Shown here piece by piece: positions 1-12,746 of a DNA stretch of 64,000 nucleotides. Each line of letters opens with the position of its first letter. Positions within the stretch are counted from its first letter, which is position 1. This DNA is from Sphagnum compactum (lineage: Eukaryota; Bryophyta; Sphagnopsida; Sphagnales), in NCBI GenBank assembly GCA_965153455.1, contig OZ234496.1:496001-560000 (forward strand), in the 5' to 3' direction. The notes beneath the pieces are model-generated. The model saw only the letters and a list, made by a program, of their open reading frames with translations. It ran no database searches and was not told the origin of the DNA. A program made the position numbers and the translations under genes.

Positions 1-1089
1 GACCAAAATAGACAAAATTTGTAGGATAATAACTAAATAAAATGCAACAAAAATATACTTGTTATTACTATTAAGGCCATTTAAAATTATAGACTAAGAC
101 CTATAGAACATTGGCCCAAATTGAAGCTTATTCATATACTATAACAATTATAAAATCTTGAATTTTATAATCGTGTGGGACCAACATAAACCCCATGAAA
201 TGAAATAGTGGGCTTCTTTAATACATTTCTTTCACACATTTCACCTCCATTTATTTTTTAAAATTGTAACTTTATTTGTTTTAAACCTCATTTTACCAAC
301 TTGACTTCTTGTATAGGTACACATGATGTGACATGCAAATAATTAATTTAATTTGAAAAAATCCACCAATCAAAAAATACTACAAGGCTTTTTTTCCTTT
401 GTATCTAAAAGCACCTCCCGCACATGGAAGATTTGTTTGGCAATTGAAGGACCCATCCACTAATCACATGGAAACCTTCACCATTTGAATAAAATAATGT
501 TTTGTGCTTCATGTTGGGGAGGGCTTGCTCCCATGGGCCTCCCCTAATTTTCGGGCCTACACCCTTGGGCTATTGCCTTCAAGTCTATGACTTTCAATTA
601 GGGGAGGTCATTGGGAGCATGTCTTCCCTTACAATATACCTATACATAAAATCACATAATTGAGCCAACATTATTGGTGCATGATGAATACAATGGTGTT
701 CTTCATGGAAACTTTGTGAATGATGCATGAAAAATACTAAATTTTTAGTTTCCAAAAATCTTCATTTTCCTAAGATTTAAGTACCTTACATCCCTTAACT
801 AATTTCAATTATCCTATCTATTCTGATTTTAATGAACATTTATTTACATGTTGATGGATACATTATTATCATTTGGAACATGAACACTTCCAAAAGCAAG
901 TCTAAGGCCCCTTTTACTCTATGGTGAGGGATCCTCATGGTGCCATGAAAAATGTTGAGAGCATTCAAAACACATCCAAAGGTTGTCCCATGGACATTCA
1001 CAAATCATTTATGTGTGGGTCCTCATTCAATGTTTTTAAAAACAATTTTGTGATGTAGCCAAGGGGGTCAACCATCCAAAAATTAATTT
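1..1089. other. AT-rich intergenic DNA outside the inverted duplication
   Basis: I see no coding sequence here. The stretch is AT-rich with many short A and T runs. The only notable structure is the foldback at 517-628, listed separately. The outer edge of the large inverted repeat falls near 1,090. Confidence 0.6.
517..628. repeat. Foldback: 33-nt inverted arms around a 46-nt loop
   Basis: Positions 517-549 and 596-628 are reverse complements over 33 nt with six mismatches. Three of these (left G opposite right T) would be G:U pairs in RNA from the plus strand. Both arms contain the block CTCCCCTAATT or its complement. The shape fits a small MITE or a MIRNA-like hairpin; nothing decides between them. 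Confidence 0.6.
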
Positions 1090-3206
1090 AGCCAAATTTG
1101 GTTACATATTAGATATCATTTCAATTTTAATTAGGACAAACCAAATTGGAATTGGGTTTGATTTTCAAAATTGAAACTAGATTTTTTTCCTTTTAAGAAT
1201 CAAACTTGGAGTTCTCTTTATATGTGGAACAAGAATTGAGATACATGTTTCAAATGTTAAAAAAAGGAGGTGCCTAGATCCAAGTTAAATGGTAGTTCAA
1301 TTTTGGATTAATAAAAAACTGGACCAAAACTAGGTCCAATTTTTAGAATTGGAATCGAATTTTTTTTTTAAAGAACCAAATTCTTGATTCCATTTATGTG
1401 TGGCATTGGAACTAAGATAATTTCAATTTATTTTTAAATCAAAACCATAAGTTATTTTTAAGATTGAAAAACCACCCAACATTGGTTTTAGGGTTTTAGG
1501 GTGGTTCTAGTTCCACCCACTTTACATTACGATACACAAACATAGTCAAGTGTGTGCATGGGATTATTTCACTTATTTATAAAGTCATACAATCACAAGT
1601 CTTTTCATATAATAATTAAAATTAGTGCAACAATGTGCCATTGGTCCAAGTGTGAATGTAACTTGGTGTAAATAACCTGATAAATATTTAAATAATTAAT
1701 CATTTAAAGGATTAAATTGGTAACTTATTAGGTGGTGTAGTTTCATAATTTAATAATGGCTTGATAAATTTTAATTTGTCAAAATTTTAATTAATGTGCA
1801 TGGTTCGATGATTATGATTCATTAAAAAAATCATGACATAAATTAATGTGTATAAATAAAAAATAATGACTCGTTATAAAAATCTTGGCACAAATTAGTG
1901 TGCATGTTAAATCACATGGTGAGTCATATAAGGTGTAAGCGTTTTATGACCTTTCTTGTTTTTTTTTGTTTTTTGGTTATTATATAAGTGAATGTTTGAG
2001 ACCTTTAAAAACGCTTTCACTTGAGTAAAATAAGACTTGTTATAAATAATTGAAAGTTTCATAAAATATATTTGTGAAATAAAAATTGAAAATTTGTTCA
2101 AAAGTTTTTTTTTTTTTTTTTGCATACTTTGAAATTGTAATAGAATCCATAATAGGAGGGACGCTTATATATACATATAAAATAAACATGTGAGTAGATA
2201 TTTGTGAAAAAAACACATATCCCCATAGCTATATAATGAAAATACATAATTTCGATCCTTTCCTCGTTTTGTTTTCCACATGAACACATTATTTAGTTTT
2301 CACACTTTCAAGATTGAAAATTTCTAAATTCAGCAATGCGAACACATTGAAGGGTCAATTGGTTTCCCCCTCCAAACCCACTTTTCGTAATTTGTTTGAA
2401 TTTTTAGAACAAAATCCACTCAAAAATCACTATCTTTCACACCTTGGCTCCGAAAATTGTGAAATGAACTCTATTAAATCTAACTCATTGAAAGCTTTCC
2501 AATAACACCAAGAAAGCCGCCCCAAATTCCAATATAGTTTTATGTTTCCATTTGTTTGGTTTTCATTGAGAATACGTTTCAACAATCGATAGCATCCACA
2601 CTAAAACTTCAAAAAATCTCGAACTAAGTGGGTGCACGCTCATTCATTGAGAGCTTTCCAAAATATCAAAAGTGTGGCATGAAACTCCGTGATTTGGAAG
2701 ATGTCAATGTAACTAACAAAACAAAACAAAACAAACTACCTTGCTTCATAGATGAGTAATGTAGAAATCATTTGAGCAAGACTTACCAAAAAAAAGTCTA
2801 CAATAAAATACTCAAATTCAACCTCAGGTTCCTACAAGCCTGGTATTGCCTCATGTCATGCTAGCCTACTAGGCTACTTGGTACCGAGTTGATACTAGGC
2901 ATAGGCTTATATACCGAACCACAACTGCCACCTTTTTACTTACTTACTCTAATTGCATCAACAAGAGACACTTCCAACATGCAAAATTATCTCGAGTCCA
3001 AATTCTGCATTTGTCACCATGTAACAACTCTCTATTGCAAATGGGTGTCTCAAATATAATGAATTTCTTTCATTGCTAGAAAGTCAAGTGCTTATTTAGA
3101 AACTTTATGGTCCATTAACATAATGACCACAAAGCCAAAAAGTTTGGGAAGAATAATTGTTGTTGTTGGCCTTCTTCAGAAAACATTCACTTAGCAACCA
3201 AAAATT

Positions 3207-5735
3207 TCAAGCACCAAGAAATGATTTTGGTGTGAAGCCGTGTGCAGTCAAGCCACCATCAATACAAATGGTTTGTCCAGTTGTAAATGAAGAAGCAGGC
3301 ATGCATAGAAATGCAATCACACCCGTTATCTCATGAGTTTCTGCCACGCGCTTGAGTGGTATACAGTCCTCGAGGTCGGCTACAAATTCCGGATTGCTTA
3401 ACATCTGCCACAACAAATCCACAGATTTAACCAAAATACATGGGAATTACCTTATTAGAGAACTCAAACATTCAACCAAACAGGCTGAAAAGAGAAGACA
3501 ATCACTCAATTCATGTTAGCCCATCATTTCCATTTCTTGTCTGGGGGAAATAGACAACACAATGCAGGGATAGTCTTTGTTGTTGCCTCACCTGTTGTGC
3601 AAATTTGACAGGAATTCTTGTCCAAAAAGGAGCAATGCAATTGACTCGAATATGGTCTTTTGCCCAGTCACATGCAAGGCATTTTGTTATCTGTTGCAAT
3701 GCAGCTGGCCAAACAAACACAAACCCAATACAACGTTAGTTAATCCACGCATGAACCAAATGAAAAATCTCTGCTTGGAGGTTTGTATTCTATTTGCAAA
3801 CAATACGAGGAGATTGTATGATTGCAAACTTGTGAAAACAAACTTAAATTTTGAGAAAGGGAATGTTGAGTAATTTTTGACCCAATTGAGAAATCTTATC
3901 CTCCTATATATACCATCTCACACAAACTACAAGGAAAAGCTCATTTGCCCACATCAACACGATCAGCTATTTATACAAGCAAAGACAACATCAAATAAGT
4001 AAAACCTTCAAAAACCATAGTACGATTAGCTTCGTTTTCTTGTCTCCAATTTTGTGGGTAATTGTGGTCCAAATCTTCCAAAAACATTATATTCAACTTC
4101 TCCTGAAACATGCCAGCTTTTGCATTTATCTTATTTCCATTCGCAATAGATGAAATTCATTCATCATTACCGACAAAGCATCCATAAGGGGTGAAATTCA
4201 TCTACCCTCATCTTTTCTACCAAGAAATGGAACAAACCCATTTTTTTTTTGTGGGAATTCCATTCCTAGTAGATGAAATTTGTTGTGGAAATTCTTTCGT
4301 CAAGGATGAAATTCATCCACCATCGTCCATTCTATCCAGAAATTCATTGAAAACCCATTTGTCTCCAGGTGTAAATACATACAAGAGGGAACAAAAACAT
4401 CTGAACATGTGATAGTGATGACCTCCACCATACCTTGCATTCCACCATAGAGAACACCAGGCCAACATGCAACAGTTCCCGACAACGATGACACATTTAC
4501 AATACTTCCATTGCCTGATGCTTTCAGAAGTGGGTAAGCAAGCTGGCATGTGTGAAATGCAGACTCAAAATTGGCTGACATTCCTGTCTGAATTTCTTCT
4601 TGGGTGTATTCGAGCATGGACTTGAGCATATTGTAACCCACTGTGCCATTGATCTGCATCAGCAAAAGAATTTGCATCAGAAATTGGAATTCAATGGAAG
4701 TTGTTGCAGAAATCATGATCTATGAGCTCAATGTTCGGATTGCATTTTGCATATGCTTTGTTGGTTTCAAATGTTTCGGCATTCGTCATTTCACATCCAG
4801 ACTCCACTCAAGTCTCCACACAACTAATCTATGTATTTCAAAACTGGGAGTGTAAGATGCAGACCTCTTTCTTTTACAAGCAACATTTCACCAAGAAGTG
4901 GAATTAGAAATGAAAATTGTGAAAATGAATTGATTCTTGATAGTTTCAATCGCCAGAAGTTGAAAAGAAAAATGACTAAGGTGTGGGGTGGCAGATTATG
5001 TCATTTTCTTGATCACATTACATGACATACTCTTCTGATGAGGATTATACGCTGCTAATTGTGACCAAAATCTTTGTTGAACATCTTGAGCTACATCACG
5101 AAACTCAATGAAATTTCACCACTGGAAGGATGGTTGTTGCAAATGACAGATTCCATCAGCTTACCAAGATATCTAGCTTTCCTCGAAAATGAGCATCCAC
5201 TTTGCGGAAAAGCTCAACACGATCTTGATGGTTACCCATGTCACACACAGAGCCTTCCACTTTCCAGCCTGCAGCTCTCCAAGTTTCCAAGCTCTTTTGG
5301 AGATCAGTATCAAATTTTGTGCACGTGTACACTGAAGCTCCCAATCCCGCCAGCTCTTCAACAACTCCCAGCCTGGACAACAACAATTACCAGAAGAATC
5401 ATTACATTAGAGTTATGCGTGAAGTCAGCAACTCTCTGAGGATAAGTGTATTGTGACAAGGACACATTTTGTTTGTGATGAAATTTTATTTACAGATGTT
5501 GGTCGGAGACTGGTTGTTGCACAGAAAGAGGAGGTTGGAGGAAAAGGAACGTCTGATGAAACTCCCTGGGAGATTTGACAATTAACTACAGAACAGAAAG
5601 GGGGAAAAGAATCAAGAAGAACTAGAGAAGCTTAATTTGAGAGAAGATCTTGTACCCGATCCCAACAGTGACAAGAGCATTTTTCCCTTGCAAACTCCAT
5701 CTCTCTGCAGGTAATGGCACACCAAAGCTCCCCAT
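3207..5735 (-). CDS. Tropinone-reductase-like SDR, left copy, probable pseudoenzyme
   Basis: Five exons on the minus strand: 5735-5656, 5372-5165, 4653-4434, 3704-3592 and 3404-3207. All joins are GT-AG and in phase, giving 272 residues, the usual length for tropinone-reductase-like short-chain dehydrogenases. Typical parts are RWSLQGKNALVT at the N-terminus, EELAGLGASVYTC after beta-1, NFESAFHTCQLAYPLLKASG, LACDWAKDHIRVN, and TGQTICIDGG near the C-terminus. Three signature sites are damaged. The cofactor motif TGGTKGIG reads TVGIG, about three residues short. The NNxG motif reads INGTVG. YxxxK reads YGGMQ, so the catalytic Lys is Gln; the catalytic Tyr and the Ser region (VSSLSG) remain. The product, if made, is probably not an active reductase. 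The frame is open throughout, so this is not a simple null pseudogene. Confidence 0.75.
4140..4325. repeat. Clustered palindromic 13-mers in SDR intron 3
   Basis: Intron 3 of the left SDR copy has about four close variants of GATGAAATTCATC, a near-perfect palindrome, within 190 bp. The matching intron of the right copy (about 16,670-16,855) has them too, so they predate the duplication. They could be remains of a nested foldback element. Confidence 0.5.
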
Positions 5736-5794
5736 GTTTTAAAAGTTTTGTGTTCTCACTCGTGTGTCTCTCTGTTTTCTGTCTTGAAGTTCTG

Positions 5795-5797
<3 letters not shown>

Positions 5798-5830
<33 letters not shown>
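5798..5830. repeat. (CT)n microsatellite upstream of the left SDR copy
   Basis: An uninterrupted CT run lies just upstream of the left SDR start (on the minus strand it reads GA). The mirrored tract at 15,279-15,322 precedes the right copy. GA/CT tracts are common in plant 5' leaders, so this is probably part of the leader or core promoter. Confidence 0.8.
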
Positions 5831-5832
<2 letters not shown>

Positions 5833-6248
5833 AGCCTGACTTCAAAATTAAAAATAAAAATTCCTCTTCTGCTCGCTACCACCCAACAACTAAAAAGCTT
5901 TTGCACTTGTGATGTCTAAACAGCCAAGAAGTATGTATGTATCTATGTAAGAAGAAAAGCAGAAAAAAAATGATTCAAATAAGCTCTGTTGAATGAATTC
6001 TGGAGAAGCTCCGTCGTGGACACTTGTGAATTTATATGCAAATTCTTTTTCCTGATGTCAGCCATGATGTAACTAGATGGTCCATGTGGGTGTTCCGTCG
6101 ATGATGGTGGACTGGACTGGACTGGGCTGGGCTGGGCTGCGCTGGGCTGCGGTCAAATCTTCACTGTTTGTTTGTTTGCTTGCAGTACCATTGCATTGGG
6201 GGAAGGTCCTGCTATGAGGGAAGAAGGCCTTTGGAATTTTCGACCTCC

Positions 6249-6285
6249 CTCAACCTACCTACCTACCTACCTACCTACCTACCGG
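6249..6285. repeat. (CTAC)n microsatellite
   Basis: Repeated CTAC tetranucleotides occur just inside the inverted-repeat spacer. A short C-run and G-run follow at about 6,310-6,340. Confidence 0.8.
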
Positions 6286-6410
6286 CCTCAAGGACCTCAA
6301 ATCCAAAAGGCCCCCCCATAGGGGATAGGGGGGGGGACCTTCTTCTATACAAAAAGGCCTTCTTCTTTTACCTTGTGGTACCTAAAACACAAATTTGGGT
6401 CCATGTTATG

Positions 6411-6448
6411 CATGTTATGGGTATTATGAGGGGGATACCCGTAACATG
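6411..6448. repeat. Short 14-bp hairpin
   Basis: CATGTTATGGGTAT and ATACCCGTAACATG pair with one mismatch around a 10-nt loop. The CATGTTATG word recurs nearby at about 6,402 and 6,459. The hairpin has no T-tract context to suggest a terminator, and none would be expected in a nuclear gene. Confidence 0.55.
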
Positions 6449-6679
6449 TCACTAGGCATGTTATGTGAGAAGCTTTGGCACATTCATAACATGCAAAGTT
6501 TTGAGTGCAAATTGTGCTTGGGTACAATATTTTTTATGAGAATAATTTATCTATTTATCTATTTATTTATTTATTTATTGTTGAAGCTACATAAGTACTA
6601 TGGTCGTAGACTATTACTTTTTACTGTATATGAGTCAATCAAATTGCATGCACTTTTTTCTATAAATTGCATCCATTTT

Positions 6680-7046
6680 CTTGACTGCATCTTTTTTTTT
6701 CTTTTTTTTCTTTTGCTTACACCCAAAATGCTTAAACCCAAAACCCTAAAATCTTCATTCATCCAAATTTTTCTTATCACTTAAATTCCTGTTCTTTCTT
6801 GACTGCATCTTTTTTTTCTTTGTTTTCTCTTTCGTTTTGCTTACCCGCAAAATGCTTAAACCCAAAACCCTAAAATCTTCATTCATCCAAATTTTTCTTA
6901 TCACTTAAATTCCTATTCTTTCTTGACTGCATCTTTTTTTTCTTTTGTTTTGCTTACACCCAAAATGCTTAAACCCAAAACCCTAAAATCTTCATTCATC
7001 CAAATTTTTCTTATCATTTAAATTCCTGTTCTTTCTTGACTGCATC
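6680..7046. repeat. Three-copy tandem repeat, period about 113-124 bp
   Basis: Copies begin at 6,680, 6,798 and 6,922, each with CTTGACTGCATC, and a partial fourth starts at 7,035. Each unit holds a T/C-rich tract, an AAACCCAAAACCCTAAAAT stretch resembling degenerate plant telomere sequence, and CATTCATCCAAATTTTTC. Length differences lie mainly in the pyrimidine tract. Confidence 0.85.
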
Positions 7047-10000
7047 AAATCTTAAAACCCTTTACAGTGAAATCTTTAAACCGGATAGATACACCGACTT
7101 TTGAAAACATACATTCATTCATCTTGGAACAAGCTGTTCATCATGCAATGGCTCTGTCCCTTATGGCGTTTTGCATATTCAAAATTTAGAAGATCACAAT
7201 TAATTTTCCACATGCATAAAAACACATCCCTCATAAAAGTGTAGGAACTTGCAAGTGAATTGAACCTCAATTCTCGAAATACCATAGCTCTACCCTCTGG
7301 CCTTTACAATGCAAGTTACCTGTCCCACCAACACTTCAAACCCCACCCCAATTATCCCATGCAAAAACTCAATAGTTTGTCATCCCATATCTAGCTAGCT
7401 CTTGTGAATCAATTCTTTCCAAGCCTCAAGCAAAAAACTTGTTACAAAAACTTTGAAATGTTAATTGAAGCAAAAAAACAATAAAAGATTCATTTGTTGA
7501 AAACTAATAATAATAAAGTTAATTTCTATGCAATGCTAATCACTATCCATGTTCAAATTCTCAAAATATTTTGTTTCTTCAATCGATTCATAATTGTCAT
7601 TAACCAAAGACCCTTTAACTTTTAGGTAATCTTTCATATTATTATTTGGCATAAAATTCATGTGTGGATCATCAGGCCAAATTTTAACAATCTTGACGAT
7701 TATAACTAGGTTTTCCACTTGTAATCGACATTGTTGCAAAACTATCAATACTTTAGCAAGACTAAACACATTTTTTGTTTCAATCTATGGCCTTGGAATG
7801 CTAAGAATATGTTTGGTCATAAATGCCACATTTGAAAACTACCCTTCATGGTTGCGCCACTAAATAAAAGGATTTTCACATGCAATAGGGGATATGGATA
7901 ACCTTATGAACAAAGATAATTCTCAAATGATAAAAGTGATCGACAAGATTCTTAAAAGGATGCTCCAACCCTAAACATGTTACTTTCATTTTGAAGTTTT
8001 TCACCATGATTAGCAGATGTGTATGCTTTAACATTAAGGTTTGGGGTTTCAAAACAAGTCATGAAAAGGAGAATCATAATTTTCAAATCATATTCATAAG
8101 CAAGTCAAATTGCATTCCCATGTCCCACCAATTTTTCACAATTCATAATGATTTGAACCAAGGACTCAACATTATGGAAAACATGTTATGAACCTAGTCT
8201 AAATATTTAAAAATAAAAAATTGGACATATTCTTTCAAATTCTTCACAACTTTTTCTCACATGTTTCTTTGGAAAAGGAAGAGCTCTAAATCAAATTGGT
8301 CCATCACTTTTGTCCCATTTGAAACTTGCAACATTTCAATCATTCCAAATTGTAGTTTGACAATTAAGGTAATGGTAATAATCAAACCATTAAGTAATAA
8401 CCAATGAACATGGGATTGATTCATAACACAAGTCATGATCATTCATGTGAATCCTTCTAGAATAACTCACACTTGAAGCTTCGAACTTTTTGTTGTAAAG
8501 TGATAGTTTTTTGCCTTCCATAACAAATGATGATGGTGTGCTTGAATTCCAAGGTCTCTTCAAATTATATCAAACTTTCAATGCAAATATGATTTTGACA
8601 TGGGTTTCAAATTTTCAAGTTGACAACACACATTCAATGCAATCCTTCCCTCATTTTTGCCTACCTTTCATGGATTTCTTTGTCCATGTAATTGTCTTTT
8701 GTAAAACAGCTTGTGCATCCTTCACACTAACTTGCATTAAACGTCTAGAAACTTTGTCATCATCAATAACATATTGGCACGCTTTAGACATTGCATTCCC
8801 AAAACATGTACCTTCATAAACCTTGATAAGTGTCAAAGGTTCACAATTGATGATGAAGTGCAATGTGAATGTTGTGACTATCAAATTGTTGTTTTCATAA
8901 TTCATAGATGCAACCACATAATGCATTAATCCAAATTTTGAAAGCAATGATTCATGTGGAATATTAATACTCTAATTACTTGTTTTACGCACTTGAAATA
9001 AGTGCACAATAACATGCATAAGGGTCCAAGATTTATTTTAAAAATTTATCACAAGGGCGAAAATTCCACTCCGCCCTTAGACATTTGAAAATCAAAATTG
9101 CAAGAAATAGTGATTGCAAATGCAAGGTTTGGAAATACATGTAAATCCAAGGTTTCTTTAACCATTACAAAAAGCACTTCATCCACAAAAACAATTCAAG
9201 AAGAAAATGAAACATGGGGACATTGGTGTAAAACTAACCTTCTTAACCAAATGTTTTCAATGGTGAAAAATGTTAGATAACATTTGCAAATGTAAAGCAC
9301 AAAATCCTCAATAAACATTTGTTATGCTTCATTAGTCTTTTTATAAAGGTTTGGGAACCCAAAATAAGTGGTGATTGCAAAATTGGAAGGTTGACCCCTT
9401 TTCTTCCCTTACTACCACAAATTATCTGCATTAACCATCGTTGTTTTTTTTACATGTTGTGCCTTTCTTTGAACAAACAACTTGGCATGCACAAAATCAA
9501 CATGATTCTTTATGAAAACAATCCCATTAATTCTATTATACTTTATCAAGCCCTTCAAAAAACAAAAATTTGGGATATAAAATTACATAACATTTTTTCC
9601 AATTTACAAACAATATATCACAACATTTCTGGATTTCCAAAATTCGTAAGCAAATCATCATTAATAGAAAAAAAGAAACCTAACAAATGGAATTTCAGTT
9701 ATGTGGTTTTTAAAGTACATCTTCATCAACTTTTATAGTTACAAGCTATAATATGTCATTCTCCATGTCTAAATTGCTTGTGGTCACATGTTCACATGCA
9801 AATGGTCCATCAACCTCACCAACAATATCAACAACAACATAATTGTCTTTTGTAGCCATCATGCACATGAATACACACTACACACTACAAACTATTGAAT
9901 TCCAAAACCTTTAGGTCCGACCTATAAAGAAATGACAAATGACATGCAAACATCAAGTGTAGCCTTAATAAATTGTAAATACAACATGCACTAAAAATGA

Positions 10001-10079
10001 AAATGTTTTGCAATAAATAAAAGAAGTTCAAAAACCTCTTACTTCTCATGAAAACTTCAACATTTCAATGACCTATGGA

Positions 10080-10300
10080 GGTTTGATGAGCTGCAACAAA
10101 ATTCCAACGACCTATTGTAACAATGTTCCAAATTCTGATGAACTACTACAAAATAACAAATCTCCAACAAGGTGCAACTTTTGACAAGTTACAATGACGA
10201 GTTATGACTTTTGACAAGCTACAACTTTTGATGAGTTGCGACTTCTAATGAGCTACATTTAGGGTTTTGAATTCCAACTTTTAATGAATTACAACAAAAC
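10080..10300. repeat. Degenerate short tandem repeat with a GAGCTACAAC-type core
   Basis: Variants of 'acaacttttgatgagttac' follow one another in an imperfect array with spacing of roughly 20-27 bp. The array is too diverged to fix unit borders. Confidence 0.45.
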
Positions 10301-11040
10301 CACAACTTCCACAAATCTGTAAACAAACAAATAATTAACAAACACCACACATCATCACCACCTCTTTTTTTTCTTCTCATCTCTTCTTGTTCATGTCCTA
10401 AATGTTTTGTGTCATCCCTTATATATGATTGAAAATAAACCTTCTAACGAACAACAACAAACAACAAACCTCAAAACTCCAAATTATGTCAAACAAACTT
10501 TAAACACTTAGACATTCATATGCTTAACATTTGCTCTAGTGTTGAAACACTCAAACACCCCAATGTTCAAACATTTAAACATTCAATCAAATGATGTGAC
10601 ACAAAGACTACTCATAGGAAAAAGGAAAAACTTTTGGTGTCAAAATTCACTTTTGCAAAACTTCGATGCAACATAAAAAAGAAGGGTCGAAGGGACAAGG
10701 GATGAGGAAGTTTGAAAACCCTAAACCCTAATCAAGGATATGCATATCCAAACCCTTAAACATGTACATATCCAGACCCTAAACACCATATAAAAGATAT
10801 ATATAACATTGTTATACATATTCAAGATCTCATAAAAATGATAATAAATATGCATAATGAAAAAAACGTAGATGTGTAAATATGTACAAACATATCATTT
10901 GGATCTACATTTTTTGGTTACCTATATCTCCAAATACGAAAGATGGGCAAAATTTAAATATGAATTATTGATAATTGGGGCATTATGCATGTTGATAATT
11001 AATGCATTCAAGTATATTTGGCCAACATTAGTTCTTTCAT

Positions 11041-11092
11041 TGTAAGGGTGGGGGGAAAGAGGGGGGCGGGGGGGGAGGGGGGGGGGGGGGGT
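11041..11092. repeat. G-rich run with G-quadruplex potential
   Basis: About 50 bp is almost entirely G, broken only by a few A, C or T bases, in otherwise AT-rich DNA. The last block is an unbroken G run. Long homopolymers are also prone to assembly error. Confidence 0.75.
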
Positions 11093-11686
11093 TTGGTTAT
11101 ATATTAAAATTAATTATTTGATTGTTTGATAATAGTAATTATAAGATCAAAGAATTCCATTAATAACCAATATTTTATTTTATTTTACTGAGTTTTCACA
11201 TTTTGTTGACCAAAGCTATGATCTTGACACATACAAACAACTTTTGCCCAAATTTTTTTCTTAAATCACCAATTTTTAAAAAAAATAAAATCTAGATTTT
11301 TACAATTAGTCCCAACAAGTAGTCAAAATAAAAATATATATTTTTAAAGAATAAATTCATATATTTTATAGCTAGATTGTGGATGACCTCCAATTTGGCT
11401 ATATCACAAAATTGCTTGAAAAAAAGAAGAAAAACCCCTTGCTTGTAATTAACGGGTAAAGATTTGGTGCCCATTTTTGAAACCCATACAACATTGGTTC
11501 AAACTCGTATTGAGTGGTTCTCTAGAACTCAAGGTAACACCCAAAGGTTTCCGAGTAAAGGGTAAATTGTATTTGAACTTGACAACCCATGACTCGATAA
11601 CCAAATCTAAACCTTTACATAAGATCTACTTATTTATAGGATATGAGTTTGAATCATGAACCTTAGAATTAGTGTTTCCACATTTG

Positions 11687-11714
11687 TTTTTTTTTTTTTT
11701 TTTTTTTTTTTTTT
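11687..11714. repeat. Poly-T tract of about 28 bp
   Basis: An uninterrupted T run. It could be the A-tail of a retrotransposed sequence on the minus strand, but no matching element body is recognised next to it. Confidence 0.75.
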
Positions 11715-12720
11715 GGGTTTTTGTTTTTGACCTAGAATTGTTAATTGAAAGATTTTTCTTTTCTGACAAGGTTTGAGTTCCTAAGATTTAGTGGTCATTG
11801 TTATAGTGTTTAATTTTAGATTTAGTGTATATTCTTAAACATGCTAGAGTTGTGAATCAACATTTTGAGGCTTTTAGATTCACAATATAAATGAGGCAAA
11901 TCTCGTTTGATATAAATGTAGAGCTCCATGAAAGTGATTAAAGGGGGCTTCCATTCTTGGTAGTTCTATTACAACTTGGTTCTACATTGAAATGAATGTG
12001 TGCATTGAAGCAAAAGAACTAGTAGTCACCGAGATTTTGTTGTGGGGGACATAATTTATTGTGTTTTGGACAATCTAATTAACAACCCTAAATCCTAACC
12101 ATTACCCTTATTGGTCTCTTGTCAAAATAAAAAAACTTAAACCCTAATACCCAAGAACCTCCTATGCTATGCTTAAGGAAAAAAACCATTAACCTTAATT
12201 GAAGATTTCGAATAGTTAAAAAAAAAAAAAACCTCACCCCAAGGTTTGAAACAAAAATCTTTTAGTAAAAGGTAACCAACCCTTGAGGTTCCTTATAAAA
12301 ACAAAACACAAAACCGCACAACACTAGATGACAACAACAATTAAATTAAATTAAAAATGTTCCATGTTATTCCAAAAGAATAAGCTTCTTCTTGTGTTTC
12401 ATACAAACACAAAATAATAGAGAAATCTATTCATTTTTTTATTTTTATTTATTCTTTAAACTGACAAATAAAAACCCTTGCACCACATCTTCAAATTTTT
12501 GAAATTTTTGAAATTTCCCAACTGAAGAGCCTATTTTTAAAAATTTATTGGTGAATTCTCCCCCCAAAAGGGTAACTAAAAAATGAGAATCTCAAGAAAA
12601 AAGAAAAGAAAAAAGGATGATAATTTTTTTTTTAAGTTTCATCTTTTCTTTCGCCAAATCCTGCTAAGTCATCTTATGAATTGATTGCCACTTTGGCTAC
12701 ATCACAAAATTGACCCACCA

Positions 12721-12746
12721 AAATAATAATAATAATAATAATAAAT
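12721..12746. repeat. (TAA)n microsatellite
   Basis: Repeated AAT/TAA trinucleotides lie in AT-rich DNA with no gene nearby. Confidence 0.8.

Larger units (their letters stand above)
1090..6040. repeat. Left arm of a ~5-kb inverted duplication
   Basis: The reverse complement of this segment matches 15,075-19,960. Matching blocks can be followed through the promoter side, all five SDR exons, the introns and a long 3' flank. Similarity is very high from about 2,830 to 6,040, the gene and its near flanks. It drops visibly between about 1,090 and 2,800. The spacer is about 9 kb. Edges are estimated by eye to within some tens of bases. Confidence 0.85.

Noticed and set aside
8651-8947. 98-codon minus-strand open stretch in the spacer, possible transposon remnant
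   Set aside because: No transposase or reverse-transcriptase motif can be seen, and similar-length stretches occur by chance in 9 kb.
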